NCBI GenBank assembly: GCA_964574405.1
Contig: CAZNNN010000005.1
Location: 1-31,959 of the forward strand
Direction: 5' to 3'
Length of the DNA stretch: 31,959 nucleotides
DNA from: JBBAAW01 sp964574405
GTDB taxonomy: Bacteria > Patescibacteriota > WWE3 > UBA101185 > UBA10185
The notes under the pieces were generated by a model. The model was given only the letters and a program-made list of their open reading frames with translations, was not told the origin of the DNA and ran no database searches. Shown here in pieces: positions 1-7,712 of the stretch (its first letter is position 1; the number at the start of each line of letters is the position of its first letter). The position numbers were made by a program, and so were the translations under genes.

Positions 1-15
1 GTGTAAACTGCCAGT

Positions 16-601
16 ATGATAGCAAGAACCTTAGCTAAAGAGCTTGTAAACATAGCAGGGAAGTATCCGGTGATTTCTGTAACAGGTCCCAGACAATCCG
101 GCAAAACCACACTAATTAAAAGCCTGGCTTTCCATACTGGAGGCAAGTTACATAATAAGGATACTTCCGCCATATTATAACAATTGGAATAAGAGGGTAG
201 TTAAAGCACCCAAAGTCCATTTTGTTGATACAGGACTAGTATGCACATTGCTTGGTATAAAAAGCACCGCAGAATTGGCGCACCACCCGCAAATTGGAAG
301 TATTTTTGAGTCCTATGTATTTTCTGAATATGTAAAACGAAAGGTCAATTTTGAGCTAACCGCCGATCTGTATTTTTGGAAAGATAAATCTAATAAAGAG
401 GTTGACATATTATTGGAAGCAGGAAACATAACAGAAGCCATTGAAGTAAAATACGGTCAGACCATAGCCTTGGAGTACTTTGCCAATTTGGAAAATTATA
501 GATTTTTATCCAAAACGCCGGTAAAAACCAGCGTTGTGTACGGCGGACAGGGGATACACGAGCGAGGCAACCATGTAGTTTACGGGTGGCGGGAATTTTA
601 G
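16..601 (+). pseudogene. Broken AAA (AAA_14) / DUF4143 ATPase, middle deleted
   Basis: An ATG at 16 opens a 54-codon reading frame (stop 178-180) with the N-terminus of this ATPase family, including the P-loop GPRQSGKTT at about residues 24-32. From 182 another frame continues as the family's C-terminal half: the PKVHFVDTGLV motif that marks DUF4143, then a PD-(D/E)XK-like end with NKEVDILLE and IEVKYG, to the stop at 599-601. Everything between the P-loop and the DUF4143 motif (Walker B, sensor 1, roughly 200 or more residues) is absent and the two parts are in different frames. I infer an internal deletion that killed the gene. An intact but divergent relative lies at 15096-16385. Intact members are thought to be NTP-driven proteins of uncertain role, often called toxin-antitoxin-like or accessory. 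The 3' part could in principle be translated from the TTG at 248, but I would not expect function. Confidence 0.8.
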
Positions 602-627
602 ACCGCCGATGTAGAGATAGCCAGCTA

Positions 628-658
628 TTGACACCGGTTAAACACCCACGAGTAAAAT
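628..658 (+). promoter_or_regulatory. Candidate promoter of the M23-LysM gene
   Basis: TTGACA at 628-633 matches the sigma-70 -35 consensus. TAAAAT at 653-658 matches five of six -10 bases; the spacer is 19 bp, which is long. The -10 box ends 8 nt before the ATG at 667, so transcription would start at or next to the start codon. No Shine-Dalgarno is present, which fits a leaderless message. Confidence 0.45.
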
Positions 659-666
659 CCAGCAGT

Positions 667-1278
667 ATGGAAGTTAAAATAATTAAACCGTTTAAGGGGG
701 AGTTTCCCATAAGTCAAAAATTTGGCGAAGCAGGGGAGTGGTATGTAAAAATTGTCGGCTATCCGCACAACGGCATGGATTTTGCCATGCCCACCGGAAC
801 ACCCGTATTAGCTTGTGATGACGGGGTTTTATCCTATGCAGATAATGTACCGGACTCCGATGGCTTAGGGATTAATATTTCCCACGAATGGGGGCTTTCG
901 CAGTATTGGCATTTAAGCAAATTGGCTGTTAAGTACCAAGAAAAGGTTGTAAAGGGGCAAAAGATAGCCGAGTCGGGTGCTACCGGGTGGGCTACCGGTC
1001 CGCATTTACACTTTGGAATTAAAGTAAACGGACAAGGTTTGCCAAACATGAGGGGGTGGTGTGACCCTAGTCCGTTTTTTGATAAAGTAATAACAACTGA
1101 ACCCCCCGCAGAAAATAACCCCAGAAGCCACACAGTGACCCGTGGCGAAACTTTATGGGGGATAGCGGTGAAATATTACGGAAAGGGATATTTATGGTCT
1201 AGGATCTACGAAGCAAACAAAAAGATTATAAAAAATCCGAATCTAATTTATTCCGGACAAAAATTTTTGATATCTTAA
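667..1278 (+). CDS. M23 metallopeptidase with C-terminal LysM domain
   Basis: Predicted peptidoglycan hydrolase of 203 aa. Residues 1-140 form an M23 (lysostaphin-type, LytM) domain with the zinc-site motif HNGMD (H34, D38), H82 in YWHLS, and the HLH motif (H113, H115) in GPHLHFG. Residues 155-203 form one LysM domain (HTVTRGETLWGIAVKYY onward) that would bind glycan. Family members cut peptide cross-links in peptidoglycan. I see no signal peptide or membrane segment: the protein starts directly with the first strand of the M23 fold. Export is therefore unexplained; phage-like lysis, holin release or non-classical export are possible. A GTG at 586 in the same frame would add 27 residues unlike the family and would overlap the pseudogene. 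The ATG at 667 is preferred because of that and because a promoter lies just upstream. Confidence 0.88.
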   Translation: MEVKIIKPFKGEFPISQKFGEAGEWYVKIVGYPHNGMDFAMPTGTPVLACDDGVLSYADNVPDSDGLGINISHEWGLSQYWHLSKLAVKYQEKVVKGQKIAESGATGWATGPHLHFGIKVNGQGLPNMRGWCDPSPFFDKVITTEPPAENNPRSHTVTRGETLWGIAVKYYGKGYLWSRIYEANKKIIKNPNLIYSGQKFLIS

Positions 1279-1571
1279 AATAGACACCCGAAACAAACAC
1301 AAAAAATAACGACTATGGGTTACGCCGATCAACTTTTGTAAATAAAAGGCAACTAGCCACATAACGAGTGTGGTTATAACTGGGCGGGGCAGGGCGGTTT
1401 TATCAGCACAAACGAGATGTCGTTCTTTGTTGATTTAACGACATTATGAAACTATGGCAGGGACTCCCCTAGTTTTGCATTAATATCATACCCAAAGCTC
1501 TTTTACATAGTTCAATACGATATACAGCAGAATGTTGCGCATCCAACCGACCATGTGTTTTAATATGCCTA
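1279..1571 (+). other. Intergenic region with an inverted repeat
   Basis: I find no gene in these 293 bases. An inverted repeat, ATGTCGTT at 1417-1424 and AACGACAT at 1437-1444 (8 bp perfect, 12-nt loop), could be a hairpin or operator. A shorter hairpin-like pair (CCACA/TGTGG) lies near 1356-1373. There is no T-run, so neither is a typical terminator. ACTCCCCTA at 1463-1471 matches a motif repeated three times at 3431-3623. Confidence 0.4.
1535..1564 (+). promoter_or_regulatory. Candidate promoter of the 600-aa AAA+ ATPase
   Basis: TTGCGC at 1535-1540 and TTTAAT at 1559-1564 (five of six -10 bases), 18-bp spacer. The -10 box ends 7 nt before the ATG at 1572 and there is no Shine-Dalgarno, again the arrangement expected for a leaderless mRNA. 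Confidence 0.4.
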
Positions 1572-3374
1572 ATGCCTACACCTTCTTTAGAACTACAAGA
1601 CGGAGAAATCTCATCCTTAGTTGGTGGAGACCCAACGGACGAGGCAACCCCTACAGGAAAAGGTAATGCAGATAGCCCGGAATCTGCGGGGTTCCCACCA
1701 AGTAGCGAAGCGCCCCCAACTCCAGAAAAACCAGAGGGTAAAATAAACGTTACAGTAGAAGGACTTCCGTTGTTGCACCAGCTAGCAACTGAGCTGGCAC
1801 AGCAAGAAGCGGGCCACAGCATGGAGTATGTTTCCAAGACATTTATTAACGACGGTTTTCTCGACATGTCTATTGTTAGCCTCATAGGGATAGATAGGAA
1901 GCAAACCGGTACGCTGAATGACAAGTTTAACTTATTTAGCGAAGTATTTTATAACTCAGATTATGTTAATAAACCTCCGTATGGTTATTTTAGTGAACAT
2001 GAACAAGAGGAGTTCCTGCATACATTTGCCAAAAACGGGTATGAAGTAACACCAGACCCACATTATTCACAAGGTATTACTGTTTTCCATGTGCAAAGGA
2101 ATGGAGTAATAATGTCGATCCGTTTGACCTATTACAGCAGGGAGGATGAGGAACGATTTATTCTTGGACAAAGTGCCGCTGAGGCAGAAAAAGGCCACAC
2201 GGACGGCTACTATACAAAGACTAGAGTGCCAAAAATAGCTGAGGGTTTAAAGTCATCAAACGTTTTTTTTTGTTTGAGCGGAAACACAACCGATGAGACA
2301 TACAACCACCCAGATCTTTTTGATTTAGCAGATTTTACTCACCAATCTGAAGAGTTCGCTGAGGGATACAAATTATTCCTTGAAGAGGTTTACCGGGTGA
2401 AGGGGGTGGCAAGATTAGATTTAGATATCCGTATAAGACCGCCCGTATTAAACTTGGATAGTCTTGCTGAAGTCAAAAGCCAGACGGGCTCTGAATACAC
2501 GGCCACCGCTACAGAACAGATGAGGAGAGAGGTAACTGACTTTGAGGATATTGCCGGACAGGACACAGCTGTTGCACAAGCCAAGCGTTTAGTTTTGGAG
2601 ATAAATCACCCTGAAGTTTTGGCTCGTAGAGGTGTGAAAAGACCTAAAGGAATTCTTTTTTATGGACCGCCCGGGACAGGAAAAACCATGATTGCTAGAG
2701 CGGTTGCAACTGAAGCCAATGCCGCCTTTTTTAATGTTAAAACATCTGACGTTGGAGCCAAGTGGTATGGTGAGTCGGAAAGATTGGTACAGGAGGTTTT
2801 TGACCGTGCGAAGAAATCAGCCGCAGCAGGCAGGAAAGCAATAGTATTCTTTGATGAACTTGACGCTTTAGCTCCTTCCCGGACAGAGGCACACGAAGCA
2901 ACACGTAAGGTTGTTGCCACATTGCTCCAGAATTTGGACGGGTTTGAGGATAATCCAAATGTAACAGTTATAGCTGCGTCAAATCTGCCAAAAGACATTG
3001 ATCCGGCCTTACGGAGAGCCGGAAGATTTGACAAGTTTATTGAAGTAGGCCTCCCCACAGCAGGGGGAAGAGAAGCAATACTAGCAGTCCACATTAATAA
3101 AGCAAGGGAGAGGGCATCTGAATCCAGTACCCTTTTTGCTGAGGACCTAGACCTCAGCCAAATGGCCCAGGCTACGGAGGGTATGAGCGGTGCTGACTTA
3201 GCAAATTTAATTAACCTGGTATTGGAAGAAAAGGCGATGCATGAGCTAGAAACAGGCGCATGGGTTCCCGTTTCTACCGAAGACCTTAACACCTACGCCC
3301 GTGTTTTAGGAAAAACCAAAGAAGAAAAGAGACGATTGGGGTTCGAGTTACCGCCACAAAAAAACGGAATATAA
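1572..3374 (+). CDS. AAA+ ATPase with an unrecognised N-terminal domain
   Basis: A 600-aa protein. Residues about 320-580 form one classic AAA domain: Walker A GPPGTGKT (365-372), Walker B IVFFDELDAL (424-433), sensor 1 AASN (468-471), the second region of homology DPALRRAGRFD (477-487) with candidate arginine fingers, and the helical-lid motif GMSGADLANLI (537-547). This places it with the classical AAA clade (FtsH, proteasomal ATPase, katanin/spastin relatives), which form hexamers that remodel or unfold proteins. There is no HEXXH protease motif and no membrane segment, so it is not FtsH. Residues 1-55 are Pro/Ser/Glu-rich and probably disordered. Residues 56-310 form a domain I cannot name, probably for substrate or partner binding. 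The substrate is unknown. The gene stands alone, with a promoter at its start codon. Confidence 0.9.
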   Translation: MPTPSLELQDGEISSLVGGDPTDEATPTGKGNADSPESAGFPPSSEAPPTPEKPEGKINVTVEGLPLLHQLATELAQQEAGHSMEYVSKTFINDGFLDMSIVSLIGIDRKQTGTLNDKFNLFSEVFYNSDYVNKPPYGYFSEHEQEEFLHTFAKNGYEVTPDPHYSQGITVFHVQRNGVIMSIRLTYYSREDEERFILGQSAAEAEKGHTDGYYTKTRVPKIAEGLKSSNVFFCLSGNTTDETYNHPDLFDLADFTHQSEEFAEGYKLFLEEVYRVKGVARLDLDIRIRPPVLNLDSLAEVKSQTGSEYTATATEQMRREVTDFEDIAGQDTAVAQAKRLVLEINHPEVLARRGVKRPKGILFYGPPGTGKTMIARAVATEANAAFFNVKTSDVGAKWYGESERLVQEVFDRAKKSAAAGRKAIVFFDELDALAPSRTEAHEATRKVVATLLQNLDGFEDNPNVTVIAASNLPKDIDPALRRAGRFDKFIEVGLPTAGGREAILAVHINKARERASESSTLFAEDLDLSQMAQATEGMSGADLANLINLVLEEKAMHELETGAWVPVSTEDLNTYARVLGKTKEEKRRLGFELPPQKNGI

Positions 3375-3430
3375 ACTCGAGGCAGTAATAAACCTATAAC
3401 AGAAACATTTAAAACAAAAGCTGTCACACC

Positions 3431-3623
3431 ACTCCCCTACTCGACTTGGGTACACTATTCATTTCCTTAAATAATTGTAAAGGTATTTGTAAACATAATT
3501 GTAAAGACCGAATGTTTACGAATCCCCTACCCCGTCGAATGCCTTGTCATACCGCCCTTTATAGTCTCTTATAAGAATTTATTAAAATAAAGAATTTTCT
3601 GTAAGAAAATTACACTCCCCTAC
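3431..3623 (+). repeat. Three spaced copies of the CCCCTAC motif
   Basis: ACTCCCCTAC at 3431-3440, AATCCCCTAC at 3521-3530 and ACTCCCCTAC at 3614-3623. Spacings are 90 and 93 bp. The DNA between copies is not similar. A fourth near-copy, ACTCCCCTA, lies at 1463-1471. Confidence 0.4.
3475..3505 (+). repeat. Three TTGTAAA direct repeats, 12-bp period
   Basis: TTGTAAA occurs at 3475-3481, 3487-3493 and 3499-3505. The first and third copies sit inside an identical 12-mer, ATAATTGTAAAG (3471-3482 and 3495-3506). An inverted TGTTTAC follows at 3513-3519. A period close to one helical turn is typical of protein-binding iterons or tandem operators, but the protein is unknown. Confidence 0.5.
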
Positions 3624-3848
3624 CCTATCAGGCTTTAGTTTGCAAAACAAAGTACAAAAACCTAAAATGCATTTAATTTGCTCACGCAAATTCTTAAATA
3701 GGTAATAGATTCAGACAAAATCTCTTATCTAAAAGAAATGTATTTGCATTTAAGACGTTTTTCCGTTTTTTTGTCGGCGTCTTAAACCGGATACCTCTTT
3801 CGTTCGGTTCCCCTAGGACGATGCCCGTCTCCAGTAATTAGCGGAGTG

Positions 3849-4112
3849 TTAGATGTTCAACCCCAAATCAGCCATGTGACCCCGCATTTGTTTTTCTACC
3901 TTTTTGTCCACATCCTTCATAGTGTCGTTTATGAGATCACGCAGGGATTTTTGCTCCACCCCATCAATTTCTAATTTCTCCACCCGCTTGTCGCCTCGAA
4001 TTAAAATTTTAATGCCCTGTTTCTCGCCTTCCACAAAAATCTGCTCCAACTCTTTCTTAATTTCCCCCTGGGCTTTTCTTAACTTATTAAGATCCTTAAT
4101 TTTGTCAAACAT
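3849..4112 (-). CDS. ybaB: YbaB/EbfC family nucleoid-associated protein
   Basis: An 87-aa protein with the layout of the YbaB/EbfC family: a charged N-terminal helix (DLNKLRKAQGEIKKELEQI), a central beta region (GIKILIRGDKRVEKLEID), and a C-terminal helix rich in Lys/Asp. Family members dimerise and bind DNA, often next to dnaX-recR, which is not the case here. It is slightly shorter than the usual 100-110 aa. It is the last gene of the ribosomal block, 15 nt after secY, with AAAGG upstream of its ATG, so co-transcription is likely. Linking a nucleoid protein to the ribosomal operon would tie its amount to growth rate; that is inference. Confidence 0.85.
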   Translation of the reverse strand: MFDKIKDLNKLRKAQGEIKKELEQIFVEGEKQGIKILIRGDKRVEKLEIDGVEQKSLRDLINDTMKDVDKKVEKQMRGHMADLGLNI

Positions 4113-4127
4113 AGGTTGCCTTTCTTT

Positions 4128-5372
4128 CTAATTTAAAAAGTTCTCGTAACTTTTAGTAGCCTTAATAGATTTTATCTGCCTAACCGTTTCTAACACCACC
4201 GAAACCACAATTAAAAGCCCCGTTCCGCCAATAGCCATATTTCCAAGTCCAAAGTAACTGCCCGCTAAACTAGGTAGTATAGCAATTAAACCCAAAAAAC
4301 ACGCCCCACCCAAAGTAATGCGGTTAATAATTGTCCTAAGATAATCCGTAGTGTTTTTGCCGGGTCGCACACCGGGTATAAAACCTCCGCGCTTTTTAAT
4401 GTCGTCCGCAATTTTTACCGGGTCAAATTGAAAAGAAGTATAAAAATAAGTAAAACCCACCACCAGCGAAAAGTAAAAAACATTATATAAGATGGAAGTG
4501 GCAGTAAAGTTATATAAAAGAAAGTCGCCAAAGCGGGCTAAAGCGGGGTTTCCGGAAGCGGAAAGGGGCGAGGCAATAAGATTGGGCAACATTACCACCG
4601 AAACCGCAAAAATAATGGGAATAACGCCCGCCTGGTTTACTTTAATAGGTAGCGATGAAGTTACTCCTGCAGGGTTTTTTTGGCTGTAACTTTCCCTCCT
4701 GCCGTATTCCACCGGAATATTTCTTACCGCCTCATTAACCATTACTACACCCGCAATAACAATTACGGCTAAAACAAGAAAGGCTACCGACCGCAAGATG
4801 GTTTCCGCGTTTAACATAAGGTAGAATTGTGAGATCCCAGAGGGCAATCTGTCCACAATACCCACAAAAATAAGCATGGAAATACCGTTCCCAATGCCTT
4901 TTTCTGTAAGAAGATCGCCAATCCAGGTTAACAGCATAGAACCTCCTACAAGCGTGAGCATAAAAACTACCAAATTAATAACTGGCAGTGGCGTGATAAT
5001 ACCCTGCTTCATAAGCAAAAAGTACATGCCGTATGATTGGAGTAGTGCAATAGGGATAGTAATGATCTTGGTGTATTGATTAATTTTTTCCCGTCCAAAC
5101 TCACCTTCTTTAGAAAGCTCTTCCAACTTTGGTACAACCACTGTAAAAATCTGCATAATGATGGAGGCATTAATGTAGGGACCGAGACCCAAAGTCACTA
5201 AAGAAAAATTAGAAAAGCCTCCGCCAGAAAACAAATTAAGCATGCCAAAAACAGCGTTACCAGAAAGATAGTTTCTAATGGCGGTAATATCCACACCAGG
5301 AACAGGAATGTTTGCTAAAACCCTAAAGATTACAATAATAAAAAGTGTAAAGATTATTTTCTTTTTAAGCAT
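4128..5372 (-). CDS. secY: Protein translocase subunit SecY
   Basis: A 414-aa multi-spanning membrane protein forming the channel of the Sec translocon. The N-terminal helix leads to the conserved NIPVPGVD segment, followed by the plug region and about ten hydrophobic helices. The cytosolic loops carry the family pattern, including YGRRESYSQKNPAG and PVKIADDIKKRGGFIPGVRPG, the ribosome/SecA-binding loops. The start overlaps the end of rplO by 19 nt, as is usual where secY is translationally coupled to rplO. The protein is somewhat shorter than many SecY (about 430 aa), mainly at the N-terminus. adk, map and infA, common downstream partners, do not follow. Confidence 0.97.
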   Translation of the reverse strand: MLKKKIIFTLFIIVIFRVLANIPVPGVDITAIRNYLSGNAVFGMLNLFSGGGFSNFSLVTLGLGPYINASIIMQIFTVVVPKLEELSKEGEFGREKINQYTKIITIPIALLQSYGMYFLLMKQGIITPLPVINLVVFMLTLVGGSMLLTWIGDLLTEKGIGNGISMLIFVGIVDRLPSGISQFYLMLNAETILRSVAFLVLAVIVIAGVVMVNEAVRNIPVEYGRRESYSQKNPAGVTSSLPIKVNQAGVIPIIFAVSVVMLPNLIASPLSASGNPALARFGDFLLYNFTATSILYNVFYFSLVVGFTYFYTSFQFDPVKIADDIKKRGGFIPGVRPGKNTTDYLRTIINRITLGGACFLGLIAILPSLAGSYFGLGNMAIGGTGLLIVVSVVLETVRQIKSIKATKSYENFLN

Positions 5373-5788
5373 TTTTTAGCCGCCGACTTGGAAAACAAAA
5401 CACCGGAAAAAGTAAACTCTTTCTTTAACTCCCCATGAGCAAGAATTTTAACGCCTTTTTTTATGTCGTTTTTGTTGATGATTCTTTTGGCTAGCAGAGC
5501 TTGAGGCGTAATCTCCGTGCCGGCATCAAAAACGGTAAGTCTTGCAAAGTTTACTACTGCGGGTCTTTTTTTGTACGACCTGTTAAAACCTCTTATTTTA
5601 GGAAGTTTCTTGTACAAAGGAACCTGACCGCCTTCAAAACCCACAGGAATTCCATGCCCGCTTCTAGCGTTTTGACCTTTATTACCTTTACCCACAGTAT
5701 GAAAACCCTTTCCGCTACCTCCGCCTCTACCAATTCTTTTACTGGGCCTCTTATTTCCTATAATTTTATGTAAATTGGATAAGGTCAT
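5354..5788 (-). CDS. rplO: 50S ribosomal protein L15 (uL15)
   Basis: A 144-aa protein with the Gly/Arg-rich N-terminal tail of L15 (RPSKRIGRGGGSGKGFHTVG) and the conserved GFEGGQVPLYKKLPKIRGF core that binds 23S rRNA. Its start overlaps the stop of rpsE by 4 nt, so the usual rpmD (L30) gene between them is absent. Absence of L30 is a known trait of CPR bacteria. The last codons overlap secY. Confidence 0.96.
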   Translation of the reverse strand: MTLSNLHKIIGNKRPSKRIGRGGGSGKGFHTVGKGNKGQNARSGHGIPVGFEGGQVPLYKKLPKIRGFNRSYKKRPAVVNFARLTVFDAGTEITPQALLAKRIINKNDIKKGVKILAHGELKKEFTFSGVLFSKSAAKKCLKRK

Positions 5789-6225
5789 TTTTTCTCCATT
5801 TTTTTAAGGGCATTAATGGTACACATAACAGCGCCGTTTTTATTATTAGATCCAAGCATTTTGGCCGACACATCTTTTACCCCGCACAAGGCCAAAACAT
5901 CTCTAACTGCTCCACCCGCAATAATTCCCGAACCTCTGGGCGCCGGCATAATCTTAACGGTAGACGCACCAAAACTTTCTAAAACCTCGTGAGGAACAGT
6001 GTTTTCATTTATGTTAACGCTTACTACATTGCGTCTAGCTTTACTTAAGGCTTTAGCAATAGCAGTTGTAACATCCAAAGCTTTAGACATACCTGTGCCA
6101 ACCTTACCAGCTTTATCTCCTACCACCGCCAAAGCCGTAAAACCAATTTTATTACCTCCCTTGGTCTTTTTAGACACTCTTTTTATTTGAATAACTTTTT
6201 CTTCAAAGCCGTCCTGTACACGCAT
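5785..6225 (-). CDS. rpsE: 30S ribosomal protein S5 (uS5)
   Basis: A 146-aa S5. The N-terminal double-stranded-RNA-binding-like domain (EEKVIQIKRVSKKTKGGNKI) is followed by the C-terminal domain with PAPRGSGIIAGGAVRDVL. S5 helps tRNA selection and mRNA unwinding at the 30S entry site. It is a little shorter than the E. coli protein (167 aa). It lies 2 nt after rplR and overlaps rplO by 4 nt. Confidence 0.96.
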   Translation of the reverse strand: MRVQDGFEEKVIQIKRVSKKTKGGNKIGFTALAVVGDKAGKVGTGMSKALDVTTAIAKALSKARRNVVSVNINENTVPHEVLESFGASTVKIMPAPRGSGIIAGGAVRDVLALCGVKDVSAKMLGSNNKNGAVMCTINALKKMEKK

Positions 6226-6227
6226 AC

Positions 6228-6566
6228 TTAAAATTCAAGACCTTCTTGTCTTGCTCCTTCCGCAAATTTTGCTACTCTACCCATATATCTGTACCCACCT
6301 CTATCAAAAACTACTCTTTTTATTTTTGACTTTAGGGCTTTCTGCGCTAACAACCCTCCACATTTTTTTGATTCTTCCAAAGTTTTTGCACCCGTTATGG
6401 CTACCAAAGTAGTTCCTTTAGTGTCGTCAATAATTTGTCCATAAATATATTTATTGGATCTAAACACAGAAAGTCTGAGCATGGTTGCTGTTCCCTTAAC
6501 TTTTTGTCTAATTCTTAACCTTCTTTTTTCTCTATTATTTTTTCTTTTTACAACTTTTGAGATCAT
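6228..6566 (-). CDS. rplR: 50S ribosomal protein L18 (uL18)
   Basis: A 112-aa L18, which binds 5S rRNA and helps load it into the 50S subunit. The basic N-terminus (RKNNREKRRLRIRQKVKG), the RLSVFRSNKYIYGQIIDD strand pair and the end motif FDRGGYRYMGRVAKFAEGAR are typical. It follows rplF by 4 nt. Confidence 0.96.
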   Translation of the reverse strand: MISKVVKRKNNREKRRLRIRQKVKGTATMLRLSVFRSNKYIYGQIIDDTKGTTLVAITGAKTLEESKKCGGLLAQKALKSKIKRVVFDRGGYRYMGRVAKFAEGARQEGLEF

Positions 6567-6570
6567 ATTT

Positions 6571-7122
6571 TTACTTCTGAGCCTTTCCTGCCTTACCGGG
6601 CTTTCTTCTTATTACTTCTGTACTGTACTTAATACCTTTGCCTTTGTAAGGTTCGGGCTTTTTAAGCTTGCGTATTTTTGCACACATTAAACCCACCAAC
6701 TGCTTATCTATACCAGAAATTGTAATTTTTGTATTATCTTCCACTTCAGCATTTATTCCCGCAGGTATTTCAAATTCCACAGGATGAGAAAACCCCAAAG
6801 TCATAGAAAGACCTCTTTCAACTTTTTTAGCTCTATAACCTACACCGGAAAGCTCTAGCTTTTTGGAAAATCCTATTGTTACACCAATTAGCGCATTGCT
6901 AACAAGAGCGTTGGTGAGTCCTAAAAGCGGAGACAAAAATTTGGCTTTGCTTTCTTCTTCTGGCGTGGTAGTTAAAAAACCGTCTTTTACACCTGCCACT
7001 ATCCCAAACGGTACCACCACCCTTAACTCACCCTTGGGACCTTTAACCACCACTTCCCGTGGAGAAGTAATAACCTCCACGCCCTGCGGTATTATTAATG
7101 ATCTTTTTCCAATTCTTGACAT
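6571..7122 (-). CDS. rplF: 50S ribosomal protein L6 (uL6)
   Basis: A 183-aa L6 with its two repeated domains. The start MSRIGKRSLIIPQGVEV and the C-terminal signature IRKLKKPEPYKGKGIKY, which contacts 23S rRNA near the sarcin-ricin loop, are both present. Length is normal for the family. It lies 4 nt after rpsH. Confidence 0.97.
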   Translation of the reverse strand: MSRIGKRSLIIPQGVEVITSPREVVVKGPKGELRVVVPFGIVAGVKDGFLTTTPEEESKAKFLSPLLGLTNALVSNALIGVTIGFSKKLELSGVGYRAKKVERGLSMTLGFSHPVEFEIPAGINAEVEDNTKITISGIDKQLVGLMCAKIRKLKKPEPYKGKGIKYSTEVIRRKPGKAGKAQK

Positions 7123-7126
7123 ATTT

Positions 7127-7525
7127 TTAAATAAAGTGCGCCTTGCAAATTAATTCGCCACCTAATTTCTTTTTTCTAGCCTCTTCCCCGCCCATCATGC
7201 CCCGAGAAGTAGAAACCACTAATACTCCCAAACCATTTTTTACTTTAAGCAGTTTTTTAAAGTCGCTATAAACTCTGCGACCAGGCTTGGAGAGTCTTAC
7301 CGTCTCTAGCTTTCTAACTGCCCCATTAAGATCCACCAGGTCAATGTGCATACCCTTAAAACCACTTTCCTCGTCCTTAAAAACCTTTAGACCCTTAATT
7401 AACCCTTTACTTTTAAAAACCTCTAAAATTTCTTTACCCTGTTTAAAAAGACCGGTTTCTACGGACGATTTCCCCGCCATAGTAGCGTTTTTAAGCGAAC
7501 TTATTAAATTAGCTATTTTATCCAT
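7127..7525 (-). CDS. rpsH: 30S ribosomal protein S8 (uS8)
   Basis: A 132-aa S8, a central-domain 16S rRNA binder needed early in 30S assembly. The C-terminal signature VVSTSRGMMGGEEARKKKLG is present. The start codon shares one base with the rpsN stop (TAATG), which implies translational coupling. In E. coli S8 represses the spc operon by binding near rplE; I cannot see whether that control exists here. Confidence 0.97.
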   Translation of the reverse strand: MDKIANLISSLKNATMAGKSSVETGLFKQGKEILEVFKSKGLIKGLKVFKDEESGFKGMHIDLVDLNGAVRKLETVRLSKPGRRVYSDFKKLLKVKNGLGVLVVSTSRGMMGGEEARKKKLGGELICKAHFI

Positions 7526-7710
7526 TACCAGCTACTCTTTCTTACGCCCGGAATCTCGCCCTTGTGAGCAAGTTCCCTAAAGCAAATTCTACAAATGCCA
7601 TATTTTCTCATAAAACTTCTTGGTTTCCCGCACAATCCACACCTGTTATACACTCTTACACCAAACTTAGCAGGCTTTTTCATTCTTTCTAACCATGATT
7701 TTCTTGCCAT
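7525..7710 (-). CDS. rpsN: 30S ribosomal protein S14, zinc-binding type (uS14)
   Basis: A 61-aa short S14. Two CxxC pairs (CGLC and CRIC) form the zinc knuckle of the zinc-containing type; the basic C-terminus ends in GEIPGVRKSSW. S14 is a late 30S assembly protein in the head domain. It starts 2 nt after rplE. Confidence 0.97.
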   Translation of the reverse strand: MARKSWLERMKKPAKFGVRVYNRCGLCGKPRSFMRKYGICRICFRELAHKGEIPGVRKSSW

Positions 7711-7712
7711 AT

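Larger units (their letters stand above)
3375..3848. other. 474-bp intergenic region rich in short repeats and hairpins
   Basis: No gene is visible. The stretch separates the plus-strand AAA+ gene from the minus-strand ribosomal block; both end here, so it would carry two 3' regions. It contains three TTGTAAA repeats with exact 12-bp spacing (3475-3505), three CCCCTAC motifs 90 and 93 bp apart, and several inverted repeats: AATTTTCT/AGAAAATT at 3593-3611, AATTTGC/GCAAATT at 3675-3692, TAAGACG/CGTCTTA at 3751-3784 with an inner CCG/CGG, AACCG/CGGTT at 3785-3809, and GACG/CGTC at about 3818-3829. None has the T-run of a standard terminator. Confidence 0.5.

Noticed and set aside
2660..3292. 210-codon open frame on the minus strand
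   Set aside because: It lies fully antisense to the conserved AAA domain, where codon bias creates open frames; it has no family-like motifs.
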